This document shows, piece by piece, positions 1 to 15,400 of a DNA stretch of 64,000 nucleotides. Position 1 is the stretch's first letter; the number at the start of each line of letters is the position of its first letter. Both the position numbers and the translations under genes were made by a program. A model generated the notes under the pieces. It saw nothing but the letters and a program-made list of their open reading frames with translations, had not been told where the DNA came from and did no database searches. This DNA comes from Ciona intestinalis (lineage: Eukaryota > Chordata > Ascidiacea > Phlebobranchia > Cionidae), in NCBI RefSeq assembly GCF_000224145.3, contig NW_004190413.2, forward strand, positions 1 to 64,000. Reading direction: 5' to 3'.

Positions 1-482
1 ATCTGTCAGAAATCAATTTATTTAAAAGAAATTATAAAATACTATGTTGAAAATAATGTAAAATATATGTTAAAAATTATGTAAAATGTTATGTTAAAAA
101 AATATGCTAGGAATAGTTTGGAACATTGTTAATTTGAAATAATATATCTGTCAGAATCAATTTATCTAAAAAAAATTATGAAATATTACGTTAAAAATTA
201 TGTAAAATATTATAATGATAATCCGGCTATGAAAAAAAGGGATTATTGTCATATTCAGTTGCTAACAAAAAAAGTCATCAGTCTTTTCATCAATAAAACC
301 GGTTCAGAATTTTATATTATAACTGTGATAATCTAAATATGGCCCCGATAACTCTAACTCAGTAATTTAGGCGATAGATAGGCCATCAGATCATGCTTAA
401 GTTACTCATAACCAAGCTACTGTTTATCAAGATTTGCACCCCCATAAATAAAACAGGAAAGTAAAGTATATAAGTAACTCAC

Positions 483-3400
483 TTGCATGCGCCCCGTCAT
501 TCGTAACATTGTGTACAACCCCTGATGATGATGTCACACAGGTCATTTCTGTTGATGATGTCACAGTGGCATCACAAGTGATGTCACCAAAAGTAACGCT
601 AGTGTCAGTAGTGAAGCCTTCCCCAGCGATAGTAATGGTGGTTCCCCCCATGTGAGAACCAGTGGTTTCAGAAATTGAAGACACAGAGAAACCGTAAGTT
701 ACAGAGGCGGCAACACTGTGGAGAAAAGGTGTAAAGCGTATGAAATATTTGTTTGCCCTTTTGGTGAGCATTTTGCTTTACGGAAATTATTTTAACTTTC
801 GACATTACTGAATATGGTTTTAGTTATTAAACAGTGAATCTTTAATGAATGTTTAGAAATGTGACACATTATGTTTTGGTATGATGCTTAAAATTCAGAA
901 TTTTGCCTTTTGCTTCCAAATTTAGCATAGAGTAAACCAAATAATGGTTTCGTCATCACCTGTTGAGAGCGCAACCATTGGGTTGAATGATAACATGGAG
1001 GTCGTAGATTGCAGGTGCCAATGCTGGGGTGTCAATCTCAATAGAGGTGTCACTCCATGATGCCACTGTCACTGAGTTGGTACCAAAAGTTACAACTCCT
1101 TGTGTTGTTCCAAAATTGGTTCCTGTTATGGTTACCCTGGTTCCTGTAAGAAAAGAAGAGTAAAAATGTGTTGAAGTCCCTTTAATGTTGCAGATAGTAA
1201 CTTGGTCCATCATCAGTGTAAAAGAGGTTACTATCCAACAAGTTACTGTCCGAAACATCTGCTGATCATGAGTTTAGTATCCGGACAGCAACTTGGTCCA
1301 TCATCAGTGTAAAAGAGGTTACTATCCAACAAGTTACTGTCCGAAACATCTGCTGATCATGAGTTTAGTATCCAGACAGTAACTTGGTCCATCATCAGTG
1401 TAAAAGAGGTTACTATCCAACAAGTTACTGTCCGAAACATCTGCTGATCATGAGTTTAGTATCCAGACAGCAACTTGGTCCATCATCAGTGTAATAGAAG
1501 TTACTATCCACCAAGTTACACTACATACCTCCATTTGATGTATAAGTTGTGGATGAGATTGCAGAAATGCTAGCTGCCCCAGTGTCGGTGTATTCATACG
1601 TCACTGAAGATGTCGCGGCAACTGATGATGTTGTCACGACAACCGAAACGCTGCCAGCGGATGTCGCTGCCGAGGTTGTACACACGATGGTGCTATAGGT
1701 TACCATGGAAACAACACAGTCGTATCCACCAATCGCAACCGTTGAACTTAAAGTATCAAACGCTGTATAATAAACCACATTATTAGATCATAATTAAATA
1801 ACCAACTGCTTATTCTAATTTAGTCTATATTGGTCCTTGAGGACCTTGGATTTACGTCAGATTTAGCTCATTACCCCAACACCCATATTGTAATAACCAT
1901 CTTTATACAAATGACTGTTTTAAATTTTATTGTAGATTTTTACCGTTTAAACAAAACAAACAATAGGTTTGTTTGAAATATTGTGCAATCACAAAGTTGC
2001 AAATTTTTAGGCTTTTTTATAATGACCAATAGCCATACTACAACCAGAATAATACTTGTGTAAATTATCCTTAAATAATAAGTGAACATTCTTCTGATAT
2101 AAACAATCGTACCTGATCCCGCGATTGTGACCGTTGTACACCCGTTGGTGCTGCCACTAGTTGGTGTTATAGAGGTGACAGCGCTGGTCACTGTGAATGT
2201 ACCAGCAGTTGATGCAGCAGAACCTTTGAGTATGAGATATGTTATACTGTTATATGGCATTAATATATTAAGTGTAATGTGGCTTTTGTTGGTATAATTT
2301 ATGACTGATTGATTCTTTGATGAAAAATTCGTAAACTTTGGCAACTAACCAAACAACAACACAGCAAAACACAGGAATGAGGGAAAAAGTGAAAACAATA
2401 TGGCAATAGCAAATAACACACGCTCTGTAACTTAACACAGAAATAATCACCCACAAAGTTACATACATGCTAACTCAGCTGACACAAGGTGTATGAAACA
2501 GAACACTCAAGTAATATTGACTGTCATTTTCCAGCCACGCGAAGATAAAGTAAGTTACATTCATTCATTTATTCATTTATAAAAAAATACATATGAAAAT
2601 TAAAAAAAAACACTTAAAAATAAAAAGTCAGTATATTTTATAACCCAACAGTTCATCACAATATCCCACCTTTTCCAGCAACTTTAACTGCAATGGTTTG
2701 TGTGCCACCAGGGGATTCCCCTAAAGTGCAACTAACAGATGTATCAGTCACCGTACTCACAGTACAAGCCATTCCACCGATCGTAACAGTTACATCACTG
2801 GCTGTGGTGCCGAACCCGGAGCCTGTGAATCGCATGATGTTTAAAATTTTTAAATAAAGCAGTAGTTCATTTTGTTCTGGCGTGCCATTTTAAATTTATA
2901 CAGAGGGTCATAGCATTCAACATTTAATTCAAACATATTTTCAACATTTAATTAAAACATATTTTTTGTACTGGTGGCCCATTTCATACAGAGATCTTTT
3001 TTACCACCTATTAAAAAAACTACAGTGCAAAGTTTTATTATAAAATTGAGATATGTTTTACAAAGCATGTAAATATCATATATGAATCAGAACTCACAGG
3101 AATATCTATGGTTACTACAGTTTATGCTACCATTGTGGGCGTATGTGTTCTTTGGCAAGACACTTAACGGCAATTGCTCCAACCCAGTGGTCACTAATGG
3201 GTTGTCAAAATTGTCAGCCATACATAAAAAAAATGAAAAAATCCCGCCCCCCAAAAAATAATAATCACCCACAAAGTAACCTACATGGTAACTAAAGTGA
3301 GTTACATTCATTCATTTATTAGTGACCACTGAATTAGAGCAGTGTCTATTAAACATTTGCCTATTGCAAGCATTCAACCCACTACCCCTAAGTTACAACG

Positions 3401-6400
3401 CAAGCGTCTAACCGCTGAGCTAAGTCGCCATCCAAAGTATCTACGTTACCTGTTAAGCTGATTGAATCTCCTGTCACGCCACTTGTTGGTGTTACATTCG
3501 TCAAAGTTGGGGTTGCCGCTGACGACCATTGAAAGCCACACGATGTCGCTGCATCACTGTCATAATCTCCGTCACATTTTGATGGGACGTTGTTGATGTA
3601 AACTTGAACCTGAAGTTACACATGTGCTGTTTACTATTATAGCTACCTTGCTTGGTGTATGATGAGTATCAGAATACACTTAAATGTGAACTGTTGCTGT
3701 TAAGCATAATATGAAACTGTTTTTCCCACATTTTGTGGCTAAACTTGTATTATAGTTTCTGTCTAAAGTGTATGCCATACTTAAAACAATCTCTCACAAA
3801 GTTACATACATGGTACTTAAAATGGCACAAGGTGTATGAAAAAAAAACCTGTGTCATAACGACTGTCGTTGCCCCGCAAAGCAAGTATATATAAATAATA
3901 TCAGTATTAAACACCCTAGCTGAACCAACCTGGGGCTGACTGTGTCCAGTGCTGAAGAAATCTCCATATATTGGGTTCATGTTGATGCCCCCCTCTGTTA
4001 CTACAGTGGGTGTCACTACAGGGGATTTCCCAACCATGTTAGTACCATCAGTTGTCATGGCTGGGTACTTCCCCCCAGGTGATACAAATGTTGTCTGCCA
4101 GGAATATCTATGAACAATTTAGTTAAATATATTAGAGTCATTTACAATTGTTTGAATGCATGAAGATATGGGGAGCAGTTTATTACCCTAACAGCCCTAG
4201 TGCTACTATCTAGATTTCACTGAAGCAGTTTATATCCACTCAGTAATAGAGAATATATTCTATAAGAGTGGGGTCTCCAGTGAGGCACACCTGAGACCTG
4301 GGATGTAGGTCTATTACCAGGGTGCTACCATCTAGACCCCACTGAGGCAGTTTATAGACACTCAATGATAGAGATTCTATTCTAAAAGGGTGAGGTTTTT
4401 CTTTATAAAGGCAATATTTTTTTTAAGTGACGCACATACTAAACGCGATACCTTTATAACAGAACACATCAGCTTACCCATAACAAGTTCCACTTTTGAC
4501 CACATTCACCGAATTCACTCCAGCCAAGCTTTGTAGTTGCAGAGTTAGATCATCGGCCGATATATTGGTGGGAAGTGCTGATAAAGACCCAAATGTTGGA
4601 TCAGCGAATGAAATATCGAATGTTCCGGTCACTGCTGGTGAGGCAGCCATTAACCTTGTAACCCGAACCTGTGTGGATTGTTTGGTGATTACTAGTGGTT
4701 ACTGATGGGTTGTCCAAAACTCAACCATACAGAAACAATAATCCCCCATAAAACTACAGACATGTTTGAATAATTGAAAATATCGTCCAGTGCTGAATTT
4801 CAGCCGAAACCCCCAGAACCACGGTCCAGAAGCAAGTATATCTTAACACTTTCTTGCGAGACGCAATATAGCCCATATTACAATATGAGTTGCTTTGTTT
4901 TCTAATTTTTTAAATTATATTTTAGCTTAAAAAGCTCTGATCCATGAAATCTAGCCTCGGTTTTTAAACAGATATCCCCTATGCTAACAAAGGCCCCTTA
5001 TACTTACTCTGCTGGTAGAGTTCCAGTCAATTCCATAAACAGCTTCATCTGAGCTAATGGTTGTTTGACTTGTAAAGGCCACACCTGGTTAAAAAAATAG
5101 TTCGTTGTCAGAATTATTTAATTAGAATAAATGGGCACATAAGTTAAACAAAATAAATGGGCATGTAATATATTTCTATTAAAAGAAACGCCATTTAAAG
5201 TAGGCCATTTTATATTAATAAATACCTACCTAAGTTAATGTAGTTTAATATTAATGATTAGGCACCTAATTTAAATGTTATCTAATGTAATTTATGAATG
5301 GCCACGTACATTGAGCCATTCATAGCAAATCTGAACCAATTATCATAAACTTTATAGTTTAGACTCTGCTTCAATGTAAATGCGTTCCAAGCAAATTAAT
5401 CTTGCATTAAAATCAAACTGTTTTACCCAGAAGTGGAAAGCTGCTGCCACAGTCGATCGGGTAGAATGTGACGTTGTAAATGTTGTTTGTTTTTGTCACA
5501 GTGAGACTTTCAAGTTTGATTGAAGGAACAGCTGAAGGCTGGATTCGCCTCTGCATTTCTGGGGTCAAGATAATAGTTAATTAACAATCTGCCATGAGTA
5601 TGAATATTTATCATTGCATTAAAATAAAAACAGTGGAAACATTAAACCCAGCATCATCAGGTTGAGGGCAAGTGCTTCAAACACTAAGCTAAGGCCCATG
5701 GTTTTGTAAAATAAAACTATTTATTTAAATAAATTACTTGGGATAAAGCAGTGTTTTACTTCATTTATTAAACTATTGTGGACATAAACATCTAGTATAA
5801 ACATTTAAACAATAAAATTGTACACTTTATAAAAGTTTATGTGCATCTTCAAACACAGTAGCGAAGATCAAATTAATTAAAACCACAAAGAGAAGAAAAT
5901 TAGCGGAAATACAGTGATAAAAACATGGAAAATTGTTAAGTAGAAGCATGGCTACTAAACACACATTCATTCAATACTGTACATACAAATAAACTTACCT
6001 TGAATTTGGTCATCTGACAGGGAGACAGAGCTCGCAATGAAGAAGTTATCAACATAGTGGTCGGTATCTGGATCGTTGCCAGCAGCAATGTAAAGTTGAC
6101 GAACCTTAAAGTTGTTGCCGTTTGCGTGTTCTGTAATATTATAACAAGATATTAATAAATGATATGAATGAGGGGGTAACTTAATCATTTTTTTTATGAT
6201 AACCCATACCACTACTACTAAGAAAAGTTATTTGTGATGTTTTCTTATCAAAGCACATACGCCCATAAAAATGGTAAAAATTTAGAAAAAATATAAACAA
6301 AAAATTTAGAAAAAATATAAAAACTGAAGAGAATTATAAATAATAAGACCAAGAGTCACTTATAAATTGTGACACTGCAGCTAAATGTTAGTTTTGATCT

Positions 6401-9400
6401 TCTGTTTCATACACTTTGTATATACAAGTCACTACTTATGCATTTTTAATGATGTGTGATTATTTTACGAAGCATTTTTTATATATTCAACCACTAGGTT
6501 GGAGCAATTGCTGTTCTGTATTTTATCAAAGCAAATATGCTAACAACCATGGGTATGGCAAAAACTATCCACCACAATTGCATAAGCAAGCATGGTGTCT
6601 TTGGTTTGCACAATAGGTAAAACACAAACTACTCACTCTCTTTAAGAAGTTTTTCAACATCAACGCAAACATGTTTCCATGTTGTTGAGTCTTCCAACCC
6701 CAAACCATTGAACGCAACAAGATAATATTCCACAATGGCATTGTTGTTGTCAACATCTTCAAAGAAGTAACTTATCCATAGGTGGCTGTTGATGTCTCCA
6801 ATGTAAGCAAAGCAAACCTGAGTACAAGGTAATTGTTTGTGGTGAACTAATACACCTCATGCTCACTGTCGAGTTATAACATGGGTGTCTTCTTATACAC
6901 CAGACACACATGACGTATTCATACACCTCATGCTCACTGTCAAATAATAACATGGATGTCTTCTTACACACCAAACACACAACACTGTAACACAATCCTA
7001 CAACCTTGCTATAAACTGCAGTGAAGTATGAATTATCCCATTCATTGAAGAGATACGATGGGTTTTTAAGTGAGCGAGTTCCACAGAATGAATTCTCACT
7101 TGAAATTGCTCCAGAATACACACCAGTGTTTGTCTCAAAGTCACTGAAACAAACAAATATCATAGTTTTGTCACAAGAATATACACCTTTATATACACAC
7201 ACAACAGCACATTTTAACATGTTACAAAATTTCAGTTTCGAACCACAAACATTTTAAATTTCAACTTTGCTGGGAATGGTTTTAGTTGTCAACCGAAATG
7301 TATAAAAAAAAAGACAATTGTTTCTTATATATACATAGACTTAATGTTTGTATTGAAACTATAGACTATACTTTTAAAAAAGTTTCATATTCAGAAATTT
7401 ATTTTGAAAACCTATGAACCAAAAATGTTATGTTTCAAAAATATTATAAATCAAAGGACAAATACCCCCAGTTAAAAGCACTTGACTTACAAATGCTTGA
7501 AATAATTCCCAGCCAAAGTAGTTCCAAGTTGGTGTGGGCATCTTGGTCCAAACAAACTATTGATGGCATTAACAACATGTGAGGTAGGGGCATCAAAAGC
7601 AATTGGTGTAGATATGTAGCCATCCACAGTCAAGGTGAAGGTGTCTAACTTTGGCACGCCAACCTGGACCTCAGTGGTTGTCACCGATAAGTCACCACTG
7701 TTGCTGGTGGCACTTAATTCAATTTTGCCTGCGTGGAAAATACAGTATTTGTAGGAGATAAAAATTTTGCACTCGATATTACTTAACAAAAATACTTAAA
7801 TTTTTATACTAAAACAGCTTTTTACTAGTTTGCGCATAAGTTTTCTTCAATTCTATACAATTTTTAAATAGTAAATTAAACATAAACACATCTTGTGAAC
7901 ATTTTCTAAATTGTTGGTTGTTTTCTCATTTAATGAATTTATTGAACTAGGACAAAATGTAGCATTAGGAGATGCTACACTTGCTTTTAATTAAACAAAC
8001 TTACCGTAAAATATTGGCCGCTGTCTTTATTCATTTAGTTGGAAAATTAGAACAAAAGTCACAAATTAAATGAATAAACTTATTGTAAATACACCCAACT
8101 AACCTCTGTTGGTTTTAAAGGTGATATCATATGTATCGTTTACATATGTCACTGTTTCAACTTCAGAATTCGTGGGAATCAATGCCGTGATCGCTGACTT
8201 TACTTCAAACTCTGTGGCTCCAAACAAGATGGGATCTGTGGAGGTGATTTGGATGAATTTAACTTGTTTATCTTTGTGTGGCGGGCAACGACAGTCATTA
8301 TACCACAAGAGGTGTTTTATACAGATCTTGCTCGCTTAAAAGTTACCACGTATCTAACTTATTCATCCTCGCGCAACAGGGTAATGACAGTCGTTATAAC
8401 ACAAGTGTCCCACTTACGAATTACCACGTATGTAACTTATTTATCCTCACATGGCAGGGCAATGGTAGTCGTTATAACATGGATGTTCTGTTTCACACAC
8501 CTCGTGCCCACTTACGAGTTACCACGTATGTAACTTATTTATCCTCACATGGCAGGGCAATGGTAGTCGTTATAACATGGATGTTCTGTTTCACATACCT
8601 CATGCCCGCTTACGAGTTACCACGTATGTAACTTATTTATCCTCACATGGCGGGCAATGGCAGTCGTTATAACATGGATGTTCTGTTTTATACACCCCGT
8701 GCCCGTTTACGAGTTACCACGTATGTAACTTATTTATCCTCACATGGCCGGGCAACGACAGTCGTTACAACACGGATGTTCTGTTTTATACACCTCGTGC
8801 CCGCTTACGAGTTACCACGTATGTAACTTATTTATCCTCGCATGGCAGGGCAACGACAGTCGTTATAGCAGGAGTGTTACTTTTCATACACCTTATGCCC
8901 ACTTACTAGTTACCAGGTATGTAACTTTGTGGGTGATTGTATTTATCTTTTTCACTATTCTGCCGACAAGTTAAAAAAGCATAAGGGACCAATGGAACCT
9001 TTTGCAGCCTGAAAAAAAAAGAGGATGGAAAACATGGAAAAGATTGGTAATACGCACCATACATGGTGGCTTGGTACCCCCCCCCCCAAGTTCTGACCAT
9101 CACTCAACATCCAACAAACCTGTTGAAGTCTTGAACACAGTGATGGTGAATGAATGTCCACTGCATGAACTGATACTACACGTTGTCTCAATGGTCCACT
9201 GGGATGATACAGGTGTTTGTTCAACCCAATCCTCAAGCGAGATTGACTGATGTTCATGGTTAAGAGTAGATGAGATTGCCACGGTTTGAACTTCAGAAAC
9301 TGCAAGAGCTGAAAACAAAGAAAAAAAGTTTAATTTTGTATATATTTATAGAGTGTGTTACTTTATCAATTATTTCGGACAAAAACAAAGAAAAAATTTT

Positions 9401-12400
9401 ACTATGTATTTTTTTCTTAGTGTGTTACTTTATTAACGATTTCGGACAAAAACAAAAATAAAGTTTTATTATGTATTTTTTGTATCAATGACTTTGAACA
9501 AATTATTTGTGAGTTAGAGCAATTAGCTTTAAATGCCCTGCCCCAAAACGCATACGCTCATAAGTGTGTCATTAACACCAGTGTGCTCTAGGCTGGAGTT
9601 AGGTGTCTTAACCACTATTTTACAGCGCCAGAAATATATAAAATAATATTAGAAGTTTGTTAAACTTGAAACCTGTATTCTCTGGTATGTAGTTTGTAGT
9701 ATCAACCTTCACATTCAGTTTAAAGTTAGCACCCCCAGTTCCTTGAAGATGGCGGATCTCAAAGTAATGCGGAGTTCTTGCTTGTAATGTAACTGAGGCA
9801 CTGTTGCCACCGGATGTAATAATCTTAGTCTGCAAAAAGGTCAAGTTCAAATGCATTAAGGGCCCTATACCAGAGGTAGGAAACCTATGGCTCTCAGTAC
9901 AGAGAGGCCTTATTGGTGATAAAAATTTTATTTTAAATCCTTCCCTAAAATGTGTTCACACCAATTCATACACCTTATGCTTGCTTACGAATTACCACTT
10001 ATCTAACTTTTTGAGTGATTGCCTTTTTCTGTATGGCAGACAATTTGGGCAACTCATTAGTGACCACTGGGTTGGAGCAAATGCCATTAAGTGTCTTGCC
10101 CACATACTCCAACAATGGTAGCAGCAGCAAGCCTTGAATCCATTACCTCTGGGCTACAGACAGGTGCACTAAGCAAAACATCACAAAATATCAGAGATTA
10201 AAACAAATTCGAAATTACTTTTCCAGCTTCATCTTCCCCATTAGAGTTGATGTAAAGGTCAGCGTTGTCGTCTGCAGCAAGATTGAATATGTGCCCTCCA
10301 GTGACAGCAGGGTAGTAAAAACCACGGCTACGAGAAACAAAGTTTTCTCCACTGATGGTACCGGATTCAGATTTGTCAGTGTGGAAAGTGAGGTAACCTG
10401 GTGGATGAAATTATTAGGATTTGTCCAAAATTGGTCTTATTTTTCAGGTGTAAAAAATACTTTCAAGTAATAAGGAGAATAGAAAAAAGAAAAGTAGATT
10501 TTGTTTATGATCAAATTTATAAGTTATTACATATGCAATTTTGTGGGTGATTGTTTTTAGTGATTTTTTTTATTTTTTTAAAATAGTCTGGCTGACAATT
10601 TTAGACAACACATTAGAGAACACTGGGTTGGAAAAATACCATGTGGGCTAGATGCAGGTGCTCCAACTATAGCGCTGAATGCTTTCAACAAATATTTAGA
10701 TTGTTTGAAAACCAGTAGCACATTGAGCTAGAACTGACTATTTTGAATTGATAAAACTAACACTGTAGGAAATCTAAATAGCTCACCAGATACAGAAGTA
10801 TCCAATGTTGCATCTTTGTCTGTTATGCCAGGGAAGACCTCAATATTAAGTCCACGGCCTCCAGCGTAAACGCTCTTGCTTGTCGCTGGTTCGGTGGCGG
10901 TCTTACAGATGATTTGGTTGTCAGTGACACTTGTCACTGTGCAAGCTACACCTCCAACCATTACCTGTTGAAAGCAAAGTTAGCCTTGGTTTGCATGAAA
11001 TAAATGAAGTTTACTTTATCCTCGCGTGGCCGGAAACGACAGCTGTTATAACGCGGGTGTTTATACACCTCGTGCCACCTTACGAGTTGTCAAGTATGTT
11101 ACTCTGTGGGTGATTATTTTGGGGGGAAGATATTTTCATTTTTTTAAGTGTGGCTGACAATTCGGACAACCCATTAGTAATCACTGGGTTGGAGACATTC
11201 TATTTCATAAATCGCAGAACTTAGTGTGTATGTTACTTTGTGGGTAACTGATTAGTAAAAAGCATGCATCAATGTTTTTGTGGCTAATTTTATTCTTTAT
11301 TGTCGCCAACACATAACAATTTATGTTAAGTTAGAATGGGCAAGAAATAATCATGATTCTGCATTGTCTAACTAGTACAGGTAAGATGTTAAATAGTAAA
11401 CCACACATGGAAAATATTAGATTATGCAAACGATAAGTTGATAATAAGTTTCTTACTCGAGCTCTGATCCCAGATTGATCATCAAAGTTTCTCCCAGATA
11501 TAGTAAGCATGGTCCCACCAACAGTGCTCCCTTCTTTTGGGGACACATCTGTCACAACTGTAGAAAAAATATATTTGGTTTAAATGATATAAAACCTTTA
11601 TTGGTGGTACATCAAAAGTTTCGAGTGCTAGTGTGGAACAGACCGTGTTACTATATAATTTAAGATATAGTAGGGTAGGGGAAGATAGGACACCTTTGCA
11701 TTCTATTTACTAGTCCCATTTAATAGGAATCAAAAAAAATCAAAGAATTCTAAAGCACATTATAAAACCGCTGTCATGTCTCTCTAACTTTTAAAACAGC
11801 AGGACAACAGGAGTACTTTTTAAAACAGGGGTATGATTCATAGGTTTAAGCCTAAAACAGATTTTACCTTTTTGTGTGGCCTATTAGATATATTCAAAAT
11901 GACTTCAGTTTTACAGAACAACAGCATTTAAAACGACAAAAGCATTTGTACCAAACTTAAATGAATACATGAATGCAACTTATTTATCCTCGCATGCCCG
12001 GATAACGACAGTCGTTATAACACGAGTGTTCTGTTTCATACACCTCGTGCCTGCTTACAAGTTACCACGTATGTCATTTTGTAGTGAATTTTTTTTTATG
12101 TTTGGCTTATAATTTGGACAACCCATTAGTGACCACTGGTATTCACCTGCATAAGTCTGTAGCATGTAGATCCTGTTATCTGCGCTTAGATGTTTAGTTG
12201 ATGAGTACGGCCTTGATCTGCCGAACCCCTCGTTGACGATGAAAGAAAAGTTTTGGTTCCCGACGTACTTGCTACGGATCTTGCAAGTGAGAGAACCCCA
12301 GTTTGATTCACCCTCTGCCCCCTCAAGAGAAATGCCATACCTGGGGGGGGAATAAATAAAATCACAAATGTAGATATAAATTTAAGGCAAATGTATTTAT

Positions 12401-15400
12401 TACTATACCTGAGCTTTTATAAAAAAAAATATTTTTTGTAATTTTGAATAAGTTAGCTATGATTGAGAAATGGAGAATAATGTAAATTACATTTGTAACA
12501 ACTTTTAGTTGCCGTCTGCTGGTGTTTATAAATAAAAATACAAATTTTAGGGACAATATATAATAAACTACCTGTAGTATATATTTTAACTTCTCTGGTA
12601 TAAATGTAAATTTCGGCAAGATTACATCAGGGCTTGACGATGTAGAACCAAGCATGGTTTTAACCGCAAAAGCGTTAGAATAAAATTTGTATTTATACCA
12701 TGGAAGTCAAAAATATGTTACACCATGCCTGGTAGCAGAAGTAAGACTGTTATATTGGAAGTGATAGTACAAGTAAAAAGTGGTAGTACAAGTAAAAAGT
12801 GATAGTACAAGTAAAAAGTGGTAATACAAGTAAAAAGTGATAGTACAAGTAAAAAGTGGTGTAAAACAAGTGTATAAAACAAAACAACGATAATCTAGAC
12901 TCACTACATTAAAACCACACTGCGGATTAATATAATGCAATTTATAATTCCCCTTCTAACTTAGTTAATGAACTTACGGGACATCAGTGTCCTTCAAATG
13001 ATCACATTGCCCCGAGGTCAACCAGATCCTTGCTATGTTTGAAGTCTGCCCGTTGGTTGCTGTAGCAACAGCAGAACTTATCAGGTTGGTGAAAAGTCGG
13101 CCGCGAACTTTAATCAGAGACTCAGGTTCAAGTGTCGTTGCATTCAATGATTCAACCAATGGAGTGCGACCGCTGTTCACCTTTATATTGCATTGTTAAA
13201 TGAATAAATTGAAATATAAAATCCATCAGCAACCTGGGTGTTGGGGTGTTGGCCAACTCTGGTTCAATGTCGGATAAATAAACTTAAGTAAAGCATACAG
13301 AAAATAAATGGTTCTGTATATCAAATTAAATACAGTCGCGAAAATCTAATTTTGTCAGATTGAGCTTAAATTCATTTGTTTAGTTTGAGATGGAAAATGG
13401 CTTGCTGTTTTTTAATCGAGTACTTATTTGTGTATTTTTTCGTCTTATAATTTGATCGGGTACTTATTTGTGTATAATGTGTATTTCAGATACCAACGCT
13501 GTCCCCAAAACCCTAATATAAGTAATTATTTAGTTTTCATTTGGTTCTTCCAAAAAAAGTTAACACTACTATGGCTCCCTTTAAGTAATTATTTATAACA
13601 ATTAGTATTATAACGAACAATCTCACATGAAATCTACAACTCCAGCTCGTGTAAGCGTTGTTGCAGTAATGACTGTTGTCCAACCAAACTCCATTCAACT
13701 TCATACGAATGTAGTAAGTGCCCTTTGTCATCTCTCTGCATTAAGTATATATCATTACAGAACAACACAATATATTAACATAATAATAACTTTATTTGTA
13801 TCTCGATTGGAGCGAAGTTTAAAAGTATTTTAAACGAAAGGACAGGGCGACAAAACTACAGCTGTTTAAACACGTTACAGTTAAAAAGGTATTTAAAATT
13901 AGTTGGAAGAAAATGCTGTAGGTCTGTAGGACCTCACCCATATAGAATAGAATGTGCATATACTATGTTGGGGTAATGGGCCAACTCTGGCCTAAATCTT
14001 AGCGGCCATATAGAATAGAATGTGCATATACTATGTTGGGGTAATGGGCCAACTCTGGTCTAAATCTCAGGTCTCATGGCATGCCTCACTGTAGGATCTC
14101 AACCATATAGAATAGAATGTGCACACACAATGTTGGGGTAATGTGCCAACTCTGGTCTAAACCCCAGGCCCCATGGTGTGCCACACTGTACGACCTCACC
14201 CATATAGAATAGAATGTGCATATACAATGTTGGGGTAATGGGCCAACTCTGGTCTAAATCCTAAGTCCCATGACGTGCCTCGTCCAAATACTTCACACAT
14301 ATAAAATACAAGTCTCATTCACCTCGTGTAACACACAGTTTGTGTTTCATCGCTCTCAGCCTCATGGATGTCACAAACATACTGGTTGACTGAGTTGACA
14401 AGGAAAACCTCTTTACGAGGCTCCTCACCAGCGAAGGTCATTTGTACAGCAAACCCTGGAATACATGAGTTATTTAGCGTGGTGTGAGGGGATGGTTATA
14501 ATGTAACCTGAAAGTAAGCATGAGGTGTATGAATACACCGTGTGTGTCCGGTGTATAAGAAGACACCTATGTTATAACTGGACAGTGAGCATGAGGTGTA
14601 TGAATACACCATGTGTGTTTGGTGTATAAGAAGACACTTATGTTATAACCTGAAAGTGAGCATGAGGTGTATGAATACACCATGTGTGTTTGGTGTATAA
14701 GAAGACACTCATGTTATAACCTGAAAGTGAGCATGAGGTGTATAAATACACCATGTGTGTTTGGTGTATAAGAAGACACTCATGTTATAACTCAACAGTG
14801 AGCATGGAGTGTATCAATACACCAAATGTAGGTATATGAATTACCAAATGTATATGAATTAGAAACAAAACAGTGCAATAAAAAATCATTCCCAAACATG
14901 GCTAAGGGATTTCCCTTAGCTATAAAATAACACAGGTGTAAAGAATCGCGTGATTTACTCTTGGTGGCGCATCATGAAAGCTGGATATACAATGGCAGTA
15001 AAAGTTTATTCAAACCTAATTTACCTATACCATCATCGGCTCACGCAAATAAAGACGACGCTTTGTGGTACCTCGCCATTGTAACAGCGCCGCTCGTTGA
15101 TACTTATTGCGCAAATATCCACGAACAGATGGCGTATCCATAGCATTACGTATTATTTTACTTATCATTTCGAAAAACGGCAGCGACTACCATATTATTT
15201 AAACAACGAAGAAAGGGAACTAGCAACAAAACTAGTCGTTAAAACACGTTACGGACAGAAGGCATGAAAAAGATCGTCAGCTGAAAGCGTTGCTGTTGAA
15301 CGCAGATATATTACACACAATACTATAAATCATATACTTTTTCTACCGCGAGTGACAGTTCCTTAACGTAACTCCAGTTACGAATCAGTTATTAAACCTA

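Noticed and set aside
8249..8974. Open frames of about 80-117 codons on the plus strand
   Set aside because: They run through the ~98-bp minisatellite and repeat its peptide; no start context, domain or splice support.
12362..12655. 97-codon minus-strand frame in a PKHD1L1-like intron
   Set aside because: Extremely AT-rich, hydrophobic low-complexity translation, no splice partner in phase; the neighbouring exons join without it.
14899..14921. Near-perfect palindrome gctaagggatttcccttagc
   Set aside because: Isolated and short, in an intron, with no second copy or context to suggest a function.
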